Shown one piece after another: positions 24,272-33,693 of a stretch of 64,000 bases of DNA (positions are counted from its first letter, which is position 1; each line of letters opens with the position of its first letter). Source of the stretch: Ensifer oleiphilus (GTDB taxonomy: Bacteria; Pseudomonadota; Alphaproteobacteria; Rhizobiales; Rhizobiaceae). Location: NCBI RefSeq assembly GCF_013371465.1, contig NZ_JABWDU010000007.1:1-64000 (forward strand), given 5' to 3'. The notes under the pieces are model-generated. The model was not told the DNA's origin. It ran no database searches and was given only the letters and a program-made list of their open reading frames with translations. A program made the position numbers and the translations under genes.

Positions 24272-25200
24272 TGTCCAAGCTCCAGCAGGCGTTTCGTCTG
24301 TCGTTCAATAAGCCGTTCGATTTCGGAGACATCGTCCTTCGACAGGATCGTACCGGGTTTGCGCAAGGTGGACGATGTGATTGCGCCGCGCTTGGCCATC
24401 ACGTATTTGCGAATGGAGAGGCCCAGACCAGGTTGCTGTTCGTAACGTGCAAGCGGAAGGTAGGCGTCGAAGATATTCTGCGCCTGCGCCGCATCGCCTT
24501 CGCGGTGGAGATGCACGACGTCCCGCATCATTTCGGGATAGGCAAAACCGGTCATGGCACCATCTGCACCGCGCGCCATTTCTTCCGGCAGAAACAGGCC
24601 GCCGTTTCCGCACAGGATCGATATATGGCGCTTGCCATGCTCGTTCGCGGTCTTGCGCAATGCGGTAATCTTGGCAAGGCCCGGCCAGTCTTCGTGCTTC
24701 AGGCACACGCAGGTTGGAACCTGGTCTATGATAGCCTGAATGACGGACACCGGAATTGTCACGGACGTCACCAGCGGGAAGTCCTGTAGGACGAATGGGA
24801 CGTCGCCGAGGAAATCGGCCGCTTGCTGGTAGTAGTTGACAATCTGCTGGTCGTTTCGAAGGGTCGCCGGCGGAGCGATCATGACACCCGCCGCGCCGTC
24901 CTCCATGACCATGTCGGTCAGCGTCTTCATCGAGGCGAAACCGGTAGACGACACTCCTGCGACGACCGGCACCCGTCCGTTGACGCGCTTCAAAATACGC
25001 CGGACGTAGACCTGCGACTCATCTGTGGTCAGCTTCTGTGCTTCACCCATCATGCCGAGCACCGTAAGGCCGGTAGCACCTCGTTCCAGATAGAAATCGA
25101 CCATCCGATCGGTGCTCTCGAGATCGAGCGCGCCCGTGTCGGTGAATGGCGTCAGTGCGATGATATAGACGCCGTTTGCGTCCTCGGTCAGTCTACCCAT
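24268..25200 (-). CDS. dihydrodipicolinate synthase (DapA)-family lyase/aldolase
   Basis: The protein of about 310 residues is a TIM-barrel class I aldolase: GVYIIALTPFTDTGALD, LTVLGMMGEAQKLT and the Schiff-base Lys in VCLKHEDWPG. The proton-relay Tyr of DapA (YNVP) is replaced, reading LQDFP, so it is not a true DHDPS. Related enzymes cleave or condense pyruvate with aldehydes in sugar-acid or amino-acid catabolism. ATG 25200 has AGGA in front; ATG 25212 overlaps the upstream stop codon (ATGA) and is the alternative. A lyase step in the ureide-type pathway is possible. Confidence 0.88.
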   Translation of the reverse strand: MGRLTEDANGVYIIALTPFTDTGALDLESTDRMVDFYLERGATGLTVLGMMGEAQKLTTDESQVYVRRILKRVNGRVPVVAGVSSTGFASMKTLTDMVMEDGAAGVMIAPPATLRNDQQIVNYYQQAADFLGDVPFVLQDFPLVTSVTIPVSVIQAIIDQVPTCVCLKHEDWPGLAKITALRKTANEHGKRHISILCGNGGLFLPEEMARGADGAMTGFAYPEMMRDVVHLHREGDAAQAQNIFDAYLPLARYEQQPGLGLSIRKYVMAKRGAITSSTLRKPGTILSKDDVSEIERLIERQTKRLLELGQ

Positions 25201-25208
25201 GGCGGTCC

Positions 25209-26669
25209 TCATTCAGTTTTAGCGTTTGCGTTGGGATAACGGGCCGCGCCGAAGAAGCCTTCCGGCAGACCAATCATGGATTTCAGGTTCATGCGGGCGA
25301 CGAGATCGTCGGCCTCTGCGTTGGCCGCGTTTAGAATCGCCTCCATATCCGCCTTGACCGGCAGACCGCCCTCCAGCAGGATCTCGCCATCGATCACGAC
25401 CATGTCGACATCGTTGCCATTGGCGAAATAAACCGCGCGGAAAGCCGGCATCTGGAAGGGCGCCAGATGCGGGCGGGCCATGTCAATGACGACAATATCG
25501 GCCTTCTTTCCAGCCTGAAGAGATCCAATCTCGCCTTCGAGGCCAAGCGCTGTAGCAGCATCGATCGTAGCCATCTCCAAGACTTTTCCAGGTGGAAGCA
25601 CCGAGGGGTCGCGAAAGAACGTGCGGTGATAATGCATGCACTGCTGCATGTGGCGGAACATGTCGGAGGAACGATCTGGCGCCGTCGCGTCGGAGCCGAG
25701 AGCGACGACCACGCCGGCCTCCAGCATTTCGACTGCCGGGCATCGGCCGAGGATGGAGGCGATCGCGCTTGGGTTATGGGCAATGCGCGTCCCGGTATCG
25801 GCGACGATACGGATTTCCTCGGCACTCAGGTCGATAGCGTGCGACAGCAACGCATCCGGTCCGAGCATGCCAATATTCTTGGCGCGCTGGACCGAGCCGC
25901 GCCAGTGTCCGTCCTGCGTGAAGATCACACCTGCCTCGCGCGACAGGGCGCGAACGGTCTGCGTCTGGCGCACGGCCGCCTCGTAATCTCCTGAAGACAG
26001 CGTCGCGGCGTGCTCGTCTCGCAACACCGGTGTCAGGAGGGCGATACGGATGCGGCCCTTGCCGTGCCACTGTTCAAGCAATTCGCGCGAGACTGCGAAC
26101 TGGTCTTCGAATGTCACAGCACGTTCGCTGCGCTTATCACCGTCCCAACGCGCATAGGTGCGCGGGTGTGGCGGGCGCGTAGTTCCGACTGCAACCACCG
26201 ACCGCGTGCCGATGGCTGCAACGCCCTCGCAATGCGCTGTCCCATAGTCCGCGTCGTCGGTGCGCATGATTGTGTCGCCGCCGCCCAGCAGCGATACACC
26301 GCACGTCACACCGAAACGCAACCGCTCCAGCGCAGCAAGCTGCGCTTCCGCATGCCAGAATTCGGGCGTCGTCCCGACCGTGTAGGCAGCATTGACGAGC
26401 TCTTCCCAGTGGCCCGCCTGTTCCATGCCCATCGTTTTGATCAGACCGTGGCCGGCATGCGCGTGAACGTCGATCAGACCTGGAATAAGGACCCTGCCAG
26501 TTGTGTGGATGGTGCGCCCGGCCCGATAGCGTGACGCTAGAAGTGCGGACGGGCCGACGTCGATAATCCGGTCGGCGCTCACTGCAATCGCACCGTCGTC
26601 GATGACGCGGCGTCTGTCATCCATTGTGATGATCGTGCCGCCGGAGAACAGCAGGTCGATGTCAATCAT
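25209..26669 (-). CDS. amidohydrolase (TRZ/ATZ, cytosine deaminase-like)
   Basis: The 486-residue protein has the metallo-dependent hydrolase pattern: N-terminal beta-sandwich, PGLIDVHAHAGHG with the HxH ligands, later His in QDGHWRGS and SHAIDLSAEE, the terminal Asp in GSDATAPDRSSDMF and a C-terminal sandwich (KKADIVVIDMARPHLAPF). It belongs with deaminases and dechlorinases such as AtzA/TrzN, SsnA and guanine/8-oxoguanine deaminase. Start MIDIDLLFSGG overlaps the preceding binding-protein gene by eight bases. It probably deaminates or hydrolyses a ring nitrogen compound taken up by the adjacent importer. Confidence 0.9.
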   Translation of the reverse strand: MIDIDLLFSGGTIITMDDRRRVIDDGAIAVSADRIIDVGPSALLASRYRAGRTIHTTGRVLIPGLIDVHAHAGHGLIKTMGMEQAGHWEELVNAAYTVGTTPEFWHAEAQLAALERLRFGVTCGVSLLGGGDTIMRTDDADYGTAHCEGVAAIGTRSVVAVGTTRPPHPRTYARWDGDKRSERAVTFEDQFAVSRELLEQWHGKGRIRIALLTPVLRDEHAATLSSGDYEAAVRQTQTVRALSREAGVIFTQDGHWRGSVQRAKNIGMLGPDALLSHAIDLSAEEIRIVADTGTRIAHNPSAIASILGRCPAVEMLEAGVVVALGSDATAPDRSSDMFRHMQQCMHYHRTFFRDPSVLPPGKVLEMATIDAATALGLEGEIGSLQAGKKADIVVIDMARPHLAPFQMPAFRAVYFANGNDVDMVVIDGEILLEGGLPVKADMEAILNAANAEADDLVARMNLKSMIGLPEGFFGAARYPNANAKTE

Positions 26670-28134
26670 GGTGGTCAGCCGCCTGCCCAAAATCTGGCAG
26701 CATGGTCACGTCTAGGACCGCGTCCGGCCGCATACGCCATTGTGGATGTTTGCCGGCCAGTCCCGTAACGCGCAGGGGATTGTAAAGATAAAGCCACGGC
26801 GGATCCTGCTGCAACAGGCGATAGGTGCTTGCGTAAATTGCGGCACGCGCCGTGTTGTCGGTGGTTCGACGGCCCTCGTCGATGAGTCGCTCGACCTCGC
26901 CATTGTGGTAGCCGAGCCACCAGGAGCCGCGTGTACGCGCATCGATCTTCTCGGCAAGCACGCGGAAGGTGCTGAGCGGACTGGAATCGAAAACGCACAT
27001 GTCGTGCACCTTCTTCAAGCGCACGCCATGGGCGTAGGCCTCGCGGTCTTCGTGGCGATGAACACGGAACGATATACCGATGTCGGCAAGTTGGAGTCCG
27101 ATCGCTGCCGTCAGCGCTTCTGCTTCGTCGGGCAGGCGTGTTGGGCAATCGACGTTGATGACCAAGCCACCGCCATGGCCGGCATCGATCAAGAGCCGCT
27201 TTGCTTCAGCAAGATCACGCGACATGTCGAGTGCGCTATCCTCGGCGCCAAAATGGGAGGGACTGACGAAGCCAAGGAGCGGGCGAGCCGCGCCGCCGAC
27301 CACCGTCTCGACCAATGCGTTGCGGTCGAGCGCCAGGTTGGTAGCGCGGCGAACACGCGGGTCGGCAAACGGGCCGCTGGCGCTGTTGAAGAGGTAAATA
27401 ATGGAGACCGGCACCAGCGAAACGATGCGGGTATGGCCTCCGGTGTCGTCTAGATCACAGGATTGCTGAGAGCCAAGGCTGTTTGCAACTTGCGCATTGC
27501 CGGCAAGGAGCATGTTTTGTCGCCGGCTTGCGTCTGGCTCGAGGAGGAAGCGGATACCCGCGTTTGCCGGTCTTGCGCCATGCCAGCCTTCGAAGCGCGA
27601 GCCAGTGATCTCGTAACCTTCTGTAAACGTTTCAAAACGGTAGGGCCCGGTTCCGATCGGAGTGGTCGCGTCACCGCGCTCATAGCGCTCCAGTGCAGCT
27701 GGCGCGATGACATAGCCGTAGACGAGGACGTCGAGAAGATCTGCCATGGGGTGGGTAAGCGCGATCTTGACCGTTCTGCGATCTGGCGCGGAGATTTGCG
27801 CGTCGCCAAGATACTGATGCCAGACGCCTGGCGCGCCGAGCGTATATCCCTTGTCTGCCCGCGCCATGCGGCGCAGTGACAGGATGACTGCAGTCGCGTC
27901 GCAGTCGCTGCCGTCATGAAAGAGAAGGTTTTCGCGCAGAACGAACGTCCAGTCGCGCGCATCGCGGGACACAATCCAGCTCTCTGCGATCGCAGGACTG
28001 TAGCCGCCGTCTTTTCCGAAGCGTACAAGTCCGTCGAAAAAGGCGTCGAACACGCACAGGACGTCATTTGCGTCAGTGCAATCATGAGGGTCTTCGAGCC
28101 GTAGCCGTGGTTGAACGATGGTTGCTGTGGTCAT
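26662..28134 (-). CDS. oligopeptide-type solute-binding protein (SBP family 5) without signal peptide
   Basis: The 490-residue protein shows SBP_bac_5 features: SPAIAESWIVSRDARDWTFVLREN, FHDGSDCDATAVILSLRRM, TPIGTGPYRF and DPRVRRATNLALDRN. The N-terminus MTTATIVQPRLRLEDPHDCTD has no hydrophobic signal sequence, and the frame offers no upstream extension with one, so secretion is not evident. It is coupled by ATGA to the ATPase gene upstream. The same operon encodes a second, normally exported SBP at 32081-33649. It may be a decayed, cytoplasmic or mis-started paralogue. Confidence 0.85.
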   Translation of the reverse strand: MTTATIVQPRLRLEDPHDCTDANDVLCVFDAFFDGLVRFGKDGGYSPAIAESWIVSRDARDWTFVLRENLLFHDGSDCDATAVILSLRRMARADKGYTLGAPGVWHQYLGDAQISAPDRRTVKIALTHPMADLLDVLVYGYVIAPAALERYERGDATTPIGTGPYRFETFTEGYEITGSRFEGWHGARPANAGIRFLLEPDASRRQNMLLAGNAQVANSLGSQQSCDLDDTGGHTRIVSLVPVSIIYLFNSASGPFADPRVRRATNLALDRNALVETVVGGAARPLLGFVSPSHFGAEDSALDMSRDLAEAKRLLIDAGHGGGLVINVDCPTRLPDEAEALTAAIGLQLADIGISFRVHRHEDREAYAHGVRLKKVHDMCVFDSSPLSTFRVLAEKIDARTRGSWWLGYHNGEVERLIDEGRRTTDNTARAAIYASTYRLLQQDPPWLYLYNPLRVTGLAGKHPQWRMRPDAVLDVTMLPDFGQAADHHD

Positions 28135-29159
28135 GTCGGGAAGGCCTCCGGAACGGTATCGTGCAAATGGCAGGCAACGCTGCCCCCGCCGCGCTGTGGA
28201 AGAAGCGCCGGACGCTCCACCGCACAGCGCGCAAAGGCAAGCGGACAGCGGGTTCGAAAACAGCAGCCGGACGGTAGATTGAGTGCGCTCGGCACCTCTC
28301 CGGTGATTTCCGCCTGCGGCTTGCGCAATGCCTTGTCGACGTTTGGCGCGGCTGAAAGCAAAGCCTGCGTGTAGGGGTGCCGGGGAGTGGCAAAAAGCTG
28401 GTCGCGCGAAGCTGTCTCGACCATGAAGCCGAGATACATGACGGCAACCCGGTCGGCGATGTGGTGGACGACCGAAAGGTCATGCGAGACGAATAGATAA
28501 GACAGGCCGAATTCGTCGCGCAGGTCCATCATCAGGTTGAGGATTTGCGCCTGGATCGAGACGTCGAGTGCGGAGACCGGCTCGTCGGCTATGATCAGCT
28601 TGGGCCTTACCGACAAGGCGCGGGCAATTCCGATACGCTGGCGCTGCCCTCCAGAGAACTGATGGGGATAGCGGTTTGCCTGTTCCGCATTGAGACCGAC
28701 GCGCGCGAGGAGCTTGATTGCCTCCGCATCAATGTCGCTGCTGCTCATTCTCCGGTCGGATTGCGCGCGCAGTGGTTCGATGACGATGTCTTTAATGCGC
28801 TGGCGCGGATTGAGGGAGGCGTAGGGGTCCTGAAAGATCATCTGAAGCTCGCGCCGGACCGGCCTGAGTTCTTTCTGGTTCAGGCAGGACACTTCTTTGC
28901 CATCGATGCGAATCTCACCGGACGTCGGGGCGTGAATACGGGCAATCGTTTTTGCGACGGTCGATTTTCCGCAACCGGATTCCCCGACCAGAGCGAGTAC
29001 CTCTCCTGGCGCGATCGACAGCGATACGCTGTTGACCGCGTTCACCACCTTAGGCGGCGCAAGCAGTTTTCCGCCAGTGAACCGAAGGCGATCGAAAATT
29101 CCGTCGCCGACGGTGAAGGATTTAACGAGGTTTCTGACGTCGAGAACGGGTTGCGTCAT
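28131..29159 (-). CDS. oligopeptide ABC transporter ATPase (DppF/OppF type)
   Basis: The 342-residue protein has Walker A GESGCGKST, signature FSGGQRQRIGIARAL, Walker B LIIADEPVSALD and the OppF/DppF C-terminal cluster (TGEVPSALNLPSGCCFRTRCPLA). Start MTQPVLDVRN overlaps the stop of the partner ATPase gene by ATGA; an in-frame extension to 29264 lies inside that gene and is rejected. It energises uptake together with the other ATPase and two permeases. Confidence 0.95.
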   Translation of the reverse strand: MTQPVLDVRNLVKSFTVGDGIFDRLRFTGGKLLAPPKVVNAVNSVSLSIAPGEVLALVGESGCGKSTVAKTIARIHAPTSGEIRIDGKEVSCLNQKELRPVRRELQMIFQDPYASLNPRQRIKDIVIEPLRAQSDRRMSSSDIDAEAIKLLARVGLNAEQANRYPHQFSGGQRQRIGIARALSVRPKLIIADEPVSALDVSIQAQILNLMMDLRDEFGLSYLFVSHDLSVVHHIADRVAVMYLGFMVETASRDQLFATPRHPYTQALLSAAPNVDKALRKPQAEITGEVPSALNLPSGCCFRTRCPLAFARCAVERPALLPQRGGGSVACHLHDTVPEAFPT

Positions 29160-30136
29160 CAGAGCGTCTCCTGGAGCGGAAAGTGACAGGCAGCATCGAG
29201 CGATCCACGCACTGGGGCAAGTTCGGGGGAGCGTTCGGCACAAAGGGGCTGAGCGTGTGCGCATCGGCCGCGAAATGAACAGCCGGCGCCCAGAGTGCGA
29301 ATATCGGGCACAGTTCCCGGAATTTGCCGTAGACGGCGCTGACGGTCGGTGATGCGAGGAATGCTGTCTAGCAAGCCGCGCGTATAAGGATGCGCCGGGC
29401 TCCTGATGACCTCTTCGGTTAGCCCGCGTTCGACGACCTTGCCGCAGTAAAGCACCACAACGCGGTCAGCCATTTCCGACACCACCGCAAGGTCGTGTGT
29501 GATGAGAATCATTGCGGCTCCGGTCTCCTGAACCTGGCGACGCATGAGCTTGAGGATCTGTGACTGGACCGTTACGTCAAGGGCTGTCGTCGGCTCATCG
29601 GCGATGATGAGGCGCGAGCCGGCCAAAAGGGCGATAGCGATGACGACACGCTGCCGCATACCGCCGGAAAACTGGTGCGGATAGGCATCCAGCCGGCTTT
29701 CGGCTCCTGATATGCCGACGTCCTCCAACATACGAATGCAACGAATACGTCTGGCCGCCTCGTCGAGATTGGTATGCAGCCGCAATACCTCGTCCATCTG
29801 TCTGCCAATCGTATAGACCGGATTCAGCGAGGTCATGGGGTCCTGGAAGACCATGGCGATATCACGCCCGCGTACGTTGCGCATCTCGCGTTCGCCGAGC
29901 TTTGAGATGTCGCGACCGTCAAATCGGATTTCGCCACCGGCAATGCGTCCGGGGGGATCGACGAGCCCGAGAATCGAAAAGCCTATGACCGACTTGCCGC
30001 CACCGGATTCTCCGACAAGACCAACGATCTCGCCGGCCTTGACGTTGAAGCTAACCCCGTCCACGGCCTTCACGAGCCCGCCGAACGTCTGGAAATGAGT
30101 CTGAAGTTCCCGCAGATCAAGTAGCGGTTCTGCCAT
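29159..30136 (-). CDS. oligopeptide ABC transporter ATPase (DppD/OppD type)
   Basis: The 325-residue protein has Walker A GESGGGKSV, the Q-loop in VFQDPMTSLNP, signature FSGGMRQRVVIA, Walker B LIIADEPTTALDV and the Cys-containing tail (PDIRTLGAGCSFRGRCAHAQPLC) typical of OppD/DppD. Start MAEPLLDLREL has GAGGGAGG upstream; ATG 30154 is an in-frame alternative. It pairs with the ATPase at 28131. Confidence 0.95.
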   Translation of the reverse strand: MAEPLLDLRELQTHFQTFGGLVKAVDGVSFNVKAGEIVGLVGESGGGKSVIGFSILGLVDPPGRIAGGEIRFDGRDISKLGEREMRNVRGRDIAMVFQDPMTSLNPVYTIGRQMDEVLRLHTNLDEAARRIRCIRMLEDVGISGAESRLDAYPHQFSGGMRQRVVIAIALLAGSRLIIADEPTTALDVTVQSQILKLMRRQVQETGAAMILITHDLAVVSEMADRVVVLYCGKVVERGLTEEVIRSPAHPYTRGLLDSIPRITDRQRRLRQIPGTVPDIRTLGAGCSFRGRCAHAQPLCAERSPELAPVRGSLDAACHFPLQETL

Positions 30137-30157
30137 GCGCGCGTCCTCCCTCATGGC

Positions 30158-31030
30158 TCAGCGAAGCCGCGGATTGAGTTCGTCGCGCAAGAAGTCGCCG
30201 AACAGGTTTATGCCGAACACCAGGAACATGATGAAGAGGCCGGGAAAGGCCGACGTCCACCAGATGCCGGAGAAAAGAACGTCGAAACCTTCCTTGACCA
30301 GCAATCCCAGCGAAGGCTCGGTGATGGGGACACCGACGCCCAGAAAGCTCAGTGATGCCTCGATAAGGATGAAACTGCCCACTTGGATTGTCGAGACAAC
30401 GATCAGCGGTGTCAGGACGTTGGGCAGCACATGGCGGCGGATGATCTCGGTGTCGCTGAGGCCTGCCACGCGCGCCGCCTGGATATATTCCTTCTGGATT
30501 TCGCTGAGTGTCGAGCCTCGCACGGTGCGCGCATAGACGACCCATCCGACAGCAGTCAGCGCGATAAGGATCATGCCTATCCCGTTGCCGAATGCCGACA
30601 TCAGGAACAGGGCGATCAGCATCGATGGGAAGGAAAGCTGGATGTCGGCAACCCGCATGATGACGGCGTCCAGCATGCCCCCGTAGTAACCGGATATGAG
30701 GCCGAGGATGGTGCCGATCACGCAGGAACAAGCCATCGCTGCAATGCCTATGAAGGCGGAGATCCGCGCGCCATATATGATCGAGGCCAGGACATCGCGG
30801 CCCTGTCCGTCTGTGCCAAGAAGGTAACGCGGATGGCCGCCTTCCAGCCAAACGGGAGGCTTGAAACTGTCCATCAGCTCCAGCTGCGAAACGTCGTAAG
30901 GATCCTGCCAAACAAGCAAGGGGCCGAAAATGGCCAGGAACGCAAAGGCAAGGACGAGCAAGCTGCCCAACACCGCGGGAATATTGTGGCGGTAGTTGTG
31001 AACGAACTCGGAGGAAAGCAATCGCTGCAT
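30158..31030 (-). CDS. oligopeptide ABC transporter permease (DppC type)
   Basis: The 290-residue membrane protein has an N-terminal transmembrane helix (AVLGSLLVLAFAFLAIFGPLLV), the LLGTDGQGRDVLASIIYGARISAFIG segment characteristic of DppC/OppC, and five further hydrophobic helices including the EAA-type loop ARVAGLSDTEIIRRHVLPNVLTPL. It lies 7 bases after the DppB-type gene. Confidence 0.95.
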   Translation of the reverse strand: MQRLLSSEFVHNYRHNIPAVLGSLLVLAFAFLAIFGPLLVWQDPYDVSQLELMDSFKPPVWLEGGHPRYLLGTDGQGRDVLASIIYGARISAFIGIAAMACSCVIGTILGLISGYYGGMLDAVIMRVADIQLSFPSMLIALFLMSAFGNGIGMILIALTAVGWVVYARTVRGSTLSEIQKEYIQAARVAGLSDTEIIRRHVLPNVLTPLIVVSTIQVGSFILIEASLSFLGVGVPITEPSLGLLVKEGFDVLFSGIWWTSAFPGLFIMFLVFGINLFGDFLRDELNPRLR

Positions 31031-31037
31031 CTGGCCC

Positions 31038-32003
31038 TCACTTGACGGTGATACGAGGGTCGATCACCGTATAGACGATGTCGACGAGGAAGTTGATGAC
31101 GACGAAAATGAAGGCGGTCAGCATCAGGTAGACAACGATGACGGGTCGGTCGCCGCGATAGATGGAATCGATCAGGAGCTTGCCAGTGCCCGGCCAGGCA
31201 AAGATCGTTTCGGTGATGGTTGCAAACGCGATCAGGTCGCCAAGCTGTAGGCCGAAGATTGTTACGACGGGAATGAGCGCATTCTTCAAGCCGTGTGCGA
31301 AGAGGATGTGTGTTCGCGAGGCGCCTTTTGCGCGGGCAAACCGGATATAGTCTTGCCGCATGACCTCCATCATGCCAGCGCGTGTGATGCGCAGGATGAT
31401 GGCGAGGGTGGCCAGTGCCAGGGTAACAGCCGGAAGAAGGATATGCGACCAACCATCCGCCGTGAAGATCGAGAGGCGCAGCCCGAGAATTTCGATAGTC
31501 TCGCCCCGGCCCGATGACGGAAGAAGCGGGTGGCGTACCGAAAAGAAGTAGATCAGCATCATGCCAACCCAGAATCCCGGCAAGGAGATACCGAAAAGAG
31601 ATCCGGCCATGATGCCGCGAGAGGCGGTGCGGTTCGGGTTGGCGCCGGCGTAGACGCCGAGTGGAATGGCTATCACTGTGGCAAATGCCATGGCAACCAG
31701 AACCATTTCTATGGTGGCAGGCAGGCGCTCGAGGATGAGGTCCATCGCCGGCTGCCGGAAGACGTAGGATCGCCCGAAATCGCCCTGCAGCAGGTTGGAC
31801 AGAAAGATCCAATACTGGCTGAAGAGCGATTGATCGAGACCCAGGAGACGTCGCGCCTGCTCGATTTCGGCTTGTGTGGAATCGATTGGGATCACCATGA
31901 AGACCGGATCTCCGGTGAAGCTCATCATCAAGAAGACGATGATTGACACGACAAAGAGAACCAGCACCATCTGCAGGAGCCGTTTTATTGTGTAACCGAG
32001 CAA
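31038..32003 (-). CDS. oligopeptide ABC transporter permease (DppB type)
   Basis: The protein of about 321 residues has the DppB layout: first helix YTIKRLLQMVLVLFVVSIIVFLMM, SLLFGISLPGFWVGMMLIYFFSV, the EAA loop YIRFARAKGASRTHILFAHGLKNALIPV and VNFLVDIVYTVIDPRI at the end. TTG 32003 is proposed as start: the only upstream candidate in frame, GTG 32060, lies inside the hairpin that follows the binding-protein gene and has no ribosome site. The start therefore remains uncertain. Confidence 0.92.
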   Translation of the reverse strand: MLGYTIKRLLQMVLVLFVVSIIVFLMMSFTGDPVFMVIPIDSTQAEIEQARRLLGLDQSLFSQYWIFLSNLLQGDFGRSYVFRQPAMDLILERLPATIEMVLVAMAFATVIAIPLGVYAGANPNRTASRGIMAGSLFGISLPGFWVGMMLIYFFSVRHPLLPSSGRGETIEILGLRLSIFTADGWSHILLPAVTLALATLAIILRITRAGMMEVMRQDYIRFARAKGASRTHILFAHGLKNALIPVVTIFGLQLGDLIAFATITETIFAWPGTGKLLIDSIYRGDRPVIVVYLMLTAFIFVVINFLVDIVYTVIDPRITVK

Positions 32004-32039
32004 GACCGATGTTCCATCAGATTCGAGACTGAAAGGAAG

Positions 32040-32061
32040 GGCGCCGGGTTTGTCCGGCACC
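32040..32061 (-). other. intercistronic hairpin between binding protein and permease genes
   Basis: On the reverse strand GGTGCCGG and CCGGCGCC pair over 8 bp (one G-U) around a 6-base loop, 19 bases after the stop of the binding protein, followed by a pyrimidine-rich stretch but no strict T-run. Confidence 0.7.
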
Positions 32062-32080
32062 CTCGTGGGCTTAAGGCTTG

Positions 32081-33649
32081 CTATTCCTTCACGTCGATCT
32101 GGTAGGCCCAGAGGAACTTGTCGGCCCGAGGCGTGATCTCGACATTCGTCTTGGCCGCATAGAGATCCTGTTCGTAGTGAAGCGGGATCATCGGGATATC
32201 CGTCATGAGAATCTTAGTCGCCTGCTGGAGAAATTCATCGCGTTCAACGAGTTTCGACGTAGCGTCAGCCTTGTCGATGAGGTCGTCCACCTGCGCGTTG
32301 GAGTAACTGCCGCGGTTGACCTGACCGTAGCCCTCCTTCTTGCCGCGTGAGTAGAACATGACGCTGTACATCGAACCGCCGTCACCCGAGGGAACATCCC
32401 AGCCACTCATGATCAGGCTGGACTTGTCGCTGGGCACACGGATGTAGCTGAAGAAGTTAGACTTCGGCATCAGGTTAAGCTTCAGGTTGATCTTGATCTT
32501 GCCCAGCATGCTGGCGAGTGCCTGCACGATCTGCTGATCGTTGACATAGCGGTTGTTGGTGGCGTCGAGCGTTACTGTGAAGCCATCGGCATACCCTGCC
32601 TCAGCCATGAGGGCTGCCGCTTTCCCCGGGTCGAACGGATACAAATCACGAAAGCTCGCCCCATCCACATAACCGGTGTGGGAGGCCGGCACGTACTGTT
32701 CGGACGGCGTCGACAGGCCGTTCATAATCACCTTCTTGATGGCGCTGACATCTATGGCGCGCACCATCGCCTCACGCACGCGGCGATCGGTCATCGGGTT
32801 CTTGTCCAGATCGATGGTCGGGCTCTTGTCGCGCTGGTCGATCGACAGAACGACATTGAGCAGGCTTGGCCGTGTCAGAACCTTGTAGCGCTCATCGGTT
32901 TTGACGCGTTCGACGTCGCGCACGTTGAGGTCCTGGATCACATCGACTTCGCCGGTCAAGAGTGCCGCCGTTCGTGTTGCGCCATTGGTGATCGGACGGA
33001 AGATCACCGTGTCAAGCTTTGCTGGGCCTGCGTAGTAATCCTTGTTCGCCTCCAGCTTGATGTGATCTTCCTTGACCCATTCAACGAGCTTGTAGGGACC
33101 TGTGCCGATCGGCTTCAAGTCTGCCTGTTCGTCGCCGGCTTCCTTGACGTATTTTTCGTTGAGGATGAGAACCGCAGCGAGGTCGTTCGGCAGCACCGCA
33201 TAGGGACGCGGTGTCTTGATTTCGACTGTGTGGTCGTCGATCGCCTTGAACGAGGCGATGTTGGCCCCGAGATTGGCCATCAGCGACTTCTTCAACCGAT
33301 CGAGGGTGAACACCACGTCTGATGCCTTCAACTCCTCGCCATTATGGAATTTGACGCCCTTGCGCAAGCTGAAGAGCCATGTGGTGTCGTCGGTGAGCTT
33401 CCAGCTTTCCGCAAGGCCCGGACCAAAGGTAAGGTCGGCGTTTCGGCGTACCAGGGGGTCGTAGATATGATAAAACAAGATGTTGCTCGATAGCTCCTCG
33501 CCCGCCTGAGGGTCGAGGTTGACAGCATCGGACGTGAGGCCGACGGTCAGCGACTTAGCGTCGAGTTGGCTGCTCAAGGCAGTTGAGGCTAGAAGGAGAG
33601 CACCTGCAAACAGAATTCCTTTTGTTGCAATCATGCGTAGGTTCATCAT
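32081..33649 (-). CDS. oligopeptide-type solute-binding protein (SBP family 5), exported
   Basis: The protein of about 522 residues has a signal peptide (MIATKGILFAGALLLASTALSSQLDA) and SBP_bac_5 features: LTVGLTSDAVNLDPQAGEELSSNILFYHIYDPLV, FHNGEELKASDVVFTLDRLKK, PIGTGPYKLVEWVKED and DRRVREAMVRAIDV. ATG 33649 follows AAAGGGG; ATG 33646 is adjacent. It is the binding component of the importer encoded downstream. Related proteins bind peptides, glutathione, opines or other N-containing compounds; the hydantoinase-type genes around it suggest ureides, N-carbamoyl amino acids or short peptides (inference). Confidence 0.93.
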   Translation of the reverse strand: MMNLRMIATKGILFAGALLLASTALSSQLDAKSLTVGLTSDAVNLDPQAGEELSSNILFYHIYDPLVRRNADLTFGPGLAESWKLTDDTTWLFSLRKGVKFHNGEELKASDVVFTLDRLKKSLMANLGANIASFKAIDDHTVEIKTPRPYAVLPNDLAAVLILNEKYVKEAGDEQADLKPIGTGPYKLVEWVKEDHIKLEANKDYYAGPAKLDTVIFRPITNGATRTAALLTGEVDVIQDLNVRDVERVKTDERYKVLTRPSLLNVVLSIDQRDKSPTIDLDKNPMTDRRVREAMVRAIDVSAIKKVIMNGLSTPSEQYVPASHTGYVDGASFRDLYPFDPGKAAALMAEAGYADGFTVTLDATNNRYVNDQQIVQALASMLGKIKINLKLNLMPKSNFFSYIRVPSDKSSLIMSGWDVPSGDGGSMYSVMFYSRGKKEGYGQVNRGSYSNAQVDDLIDKADATSKLVERDEFLQQATKILMTDIPMIPLHYEQDLYAAKTNVEITPRADKFLWAYQIDVKE

Positions 33650-33693
33650 CGTATTCCCCTTTTTTTGTTGGTGATGAGAAGCATGCGAAGCGG

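Noticed and set aside
32004-32060. GTG 32060 as start of the DppB-type permease
   Set aside because: It lies in the stem of the intercistronic hairpin, has no ribosome site, and the added 19 residues have no family similarity.
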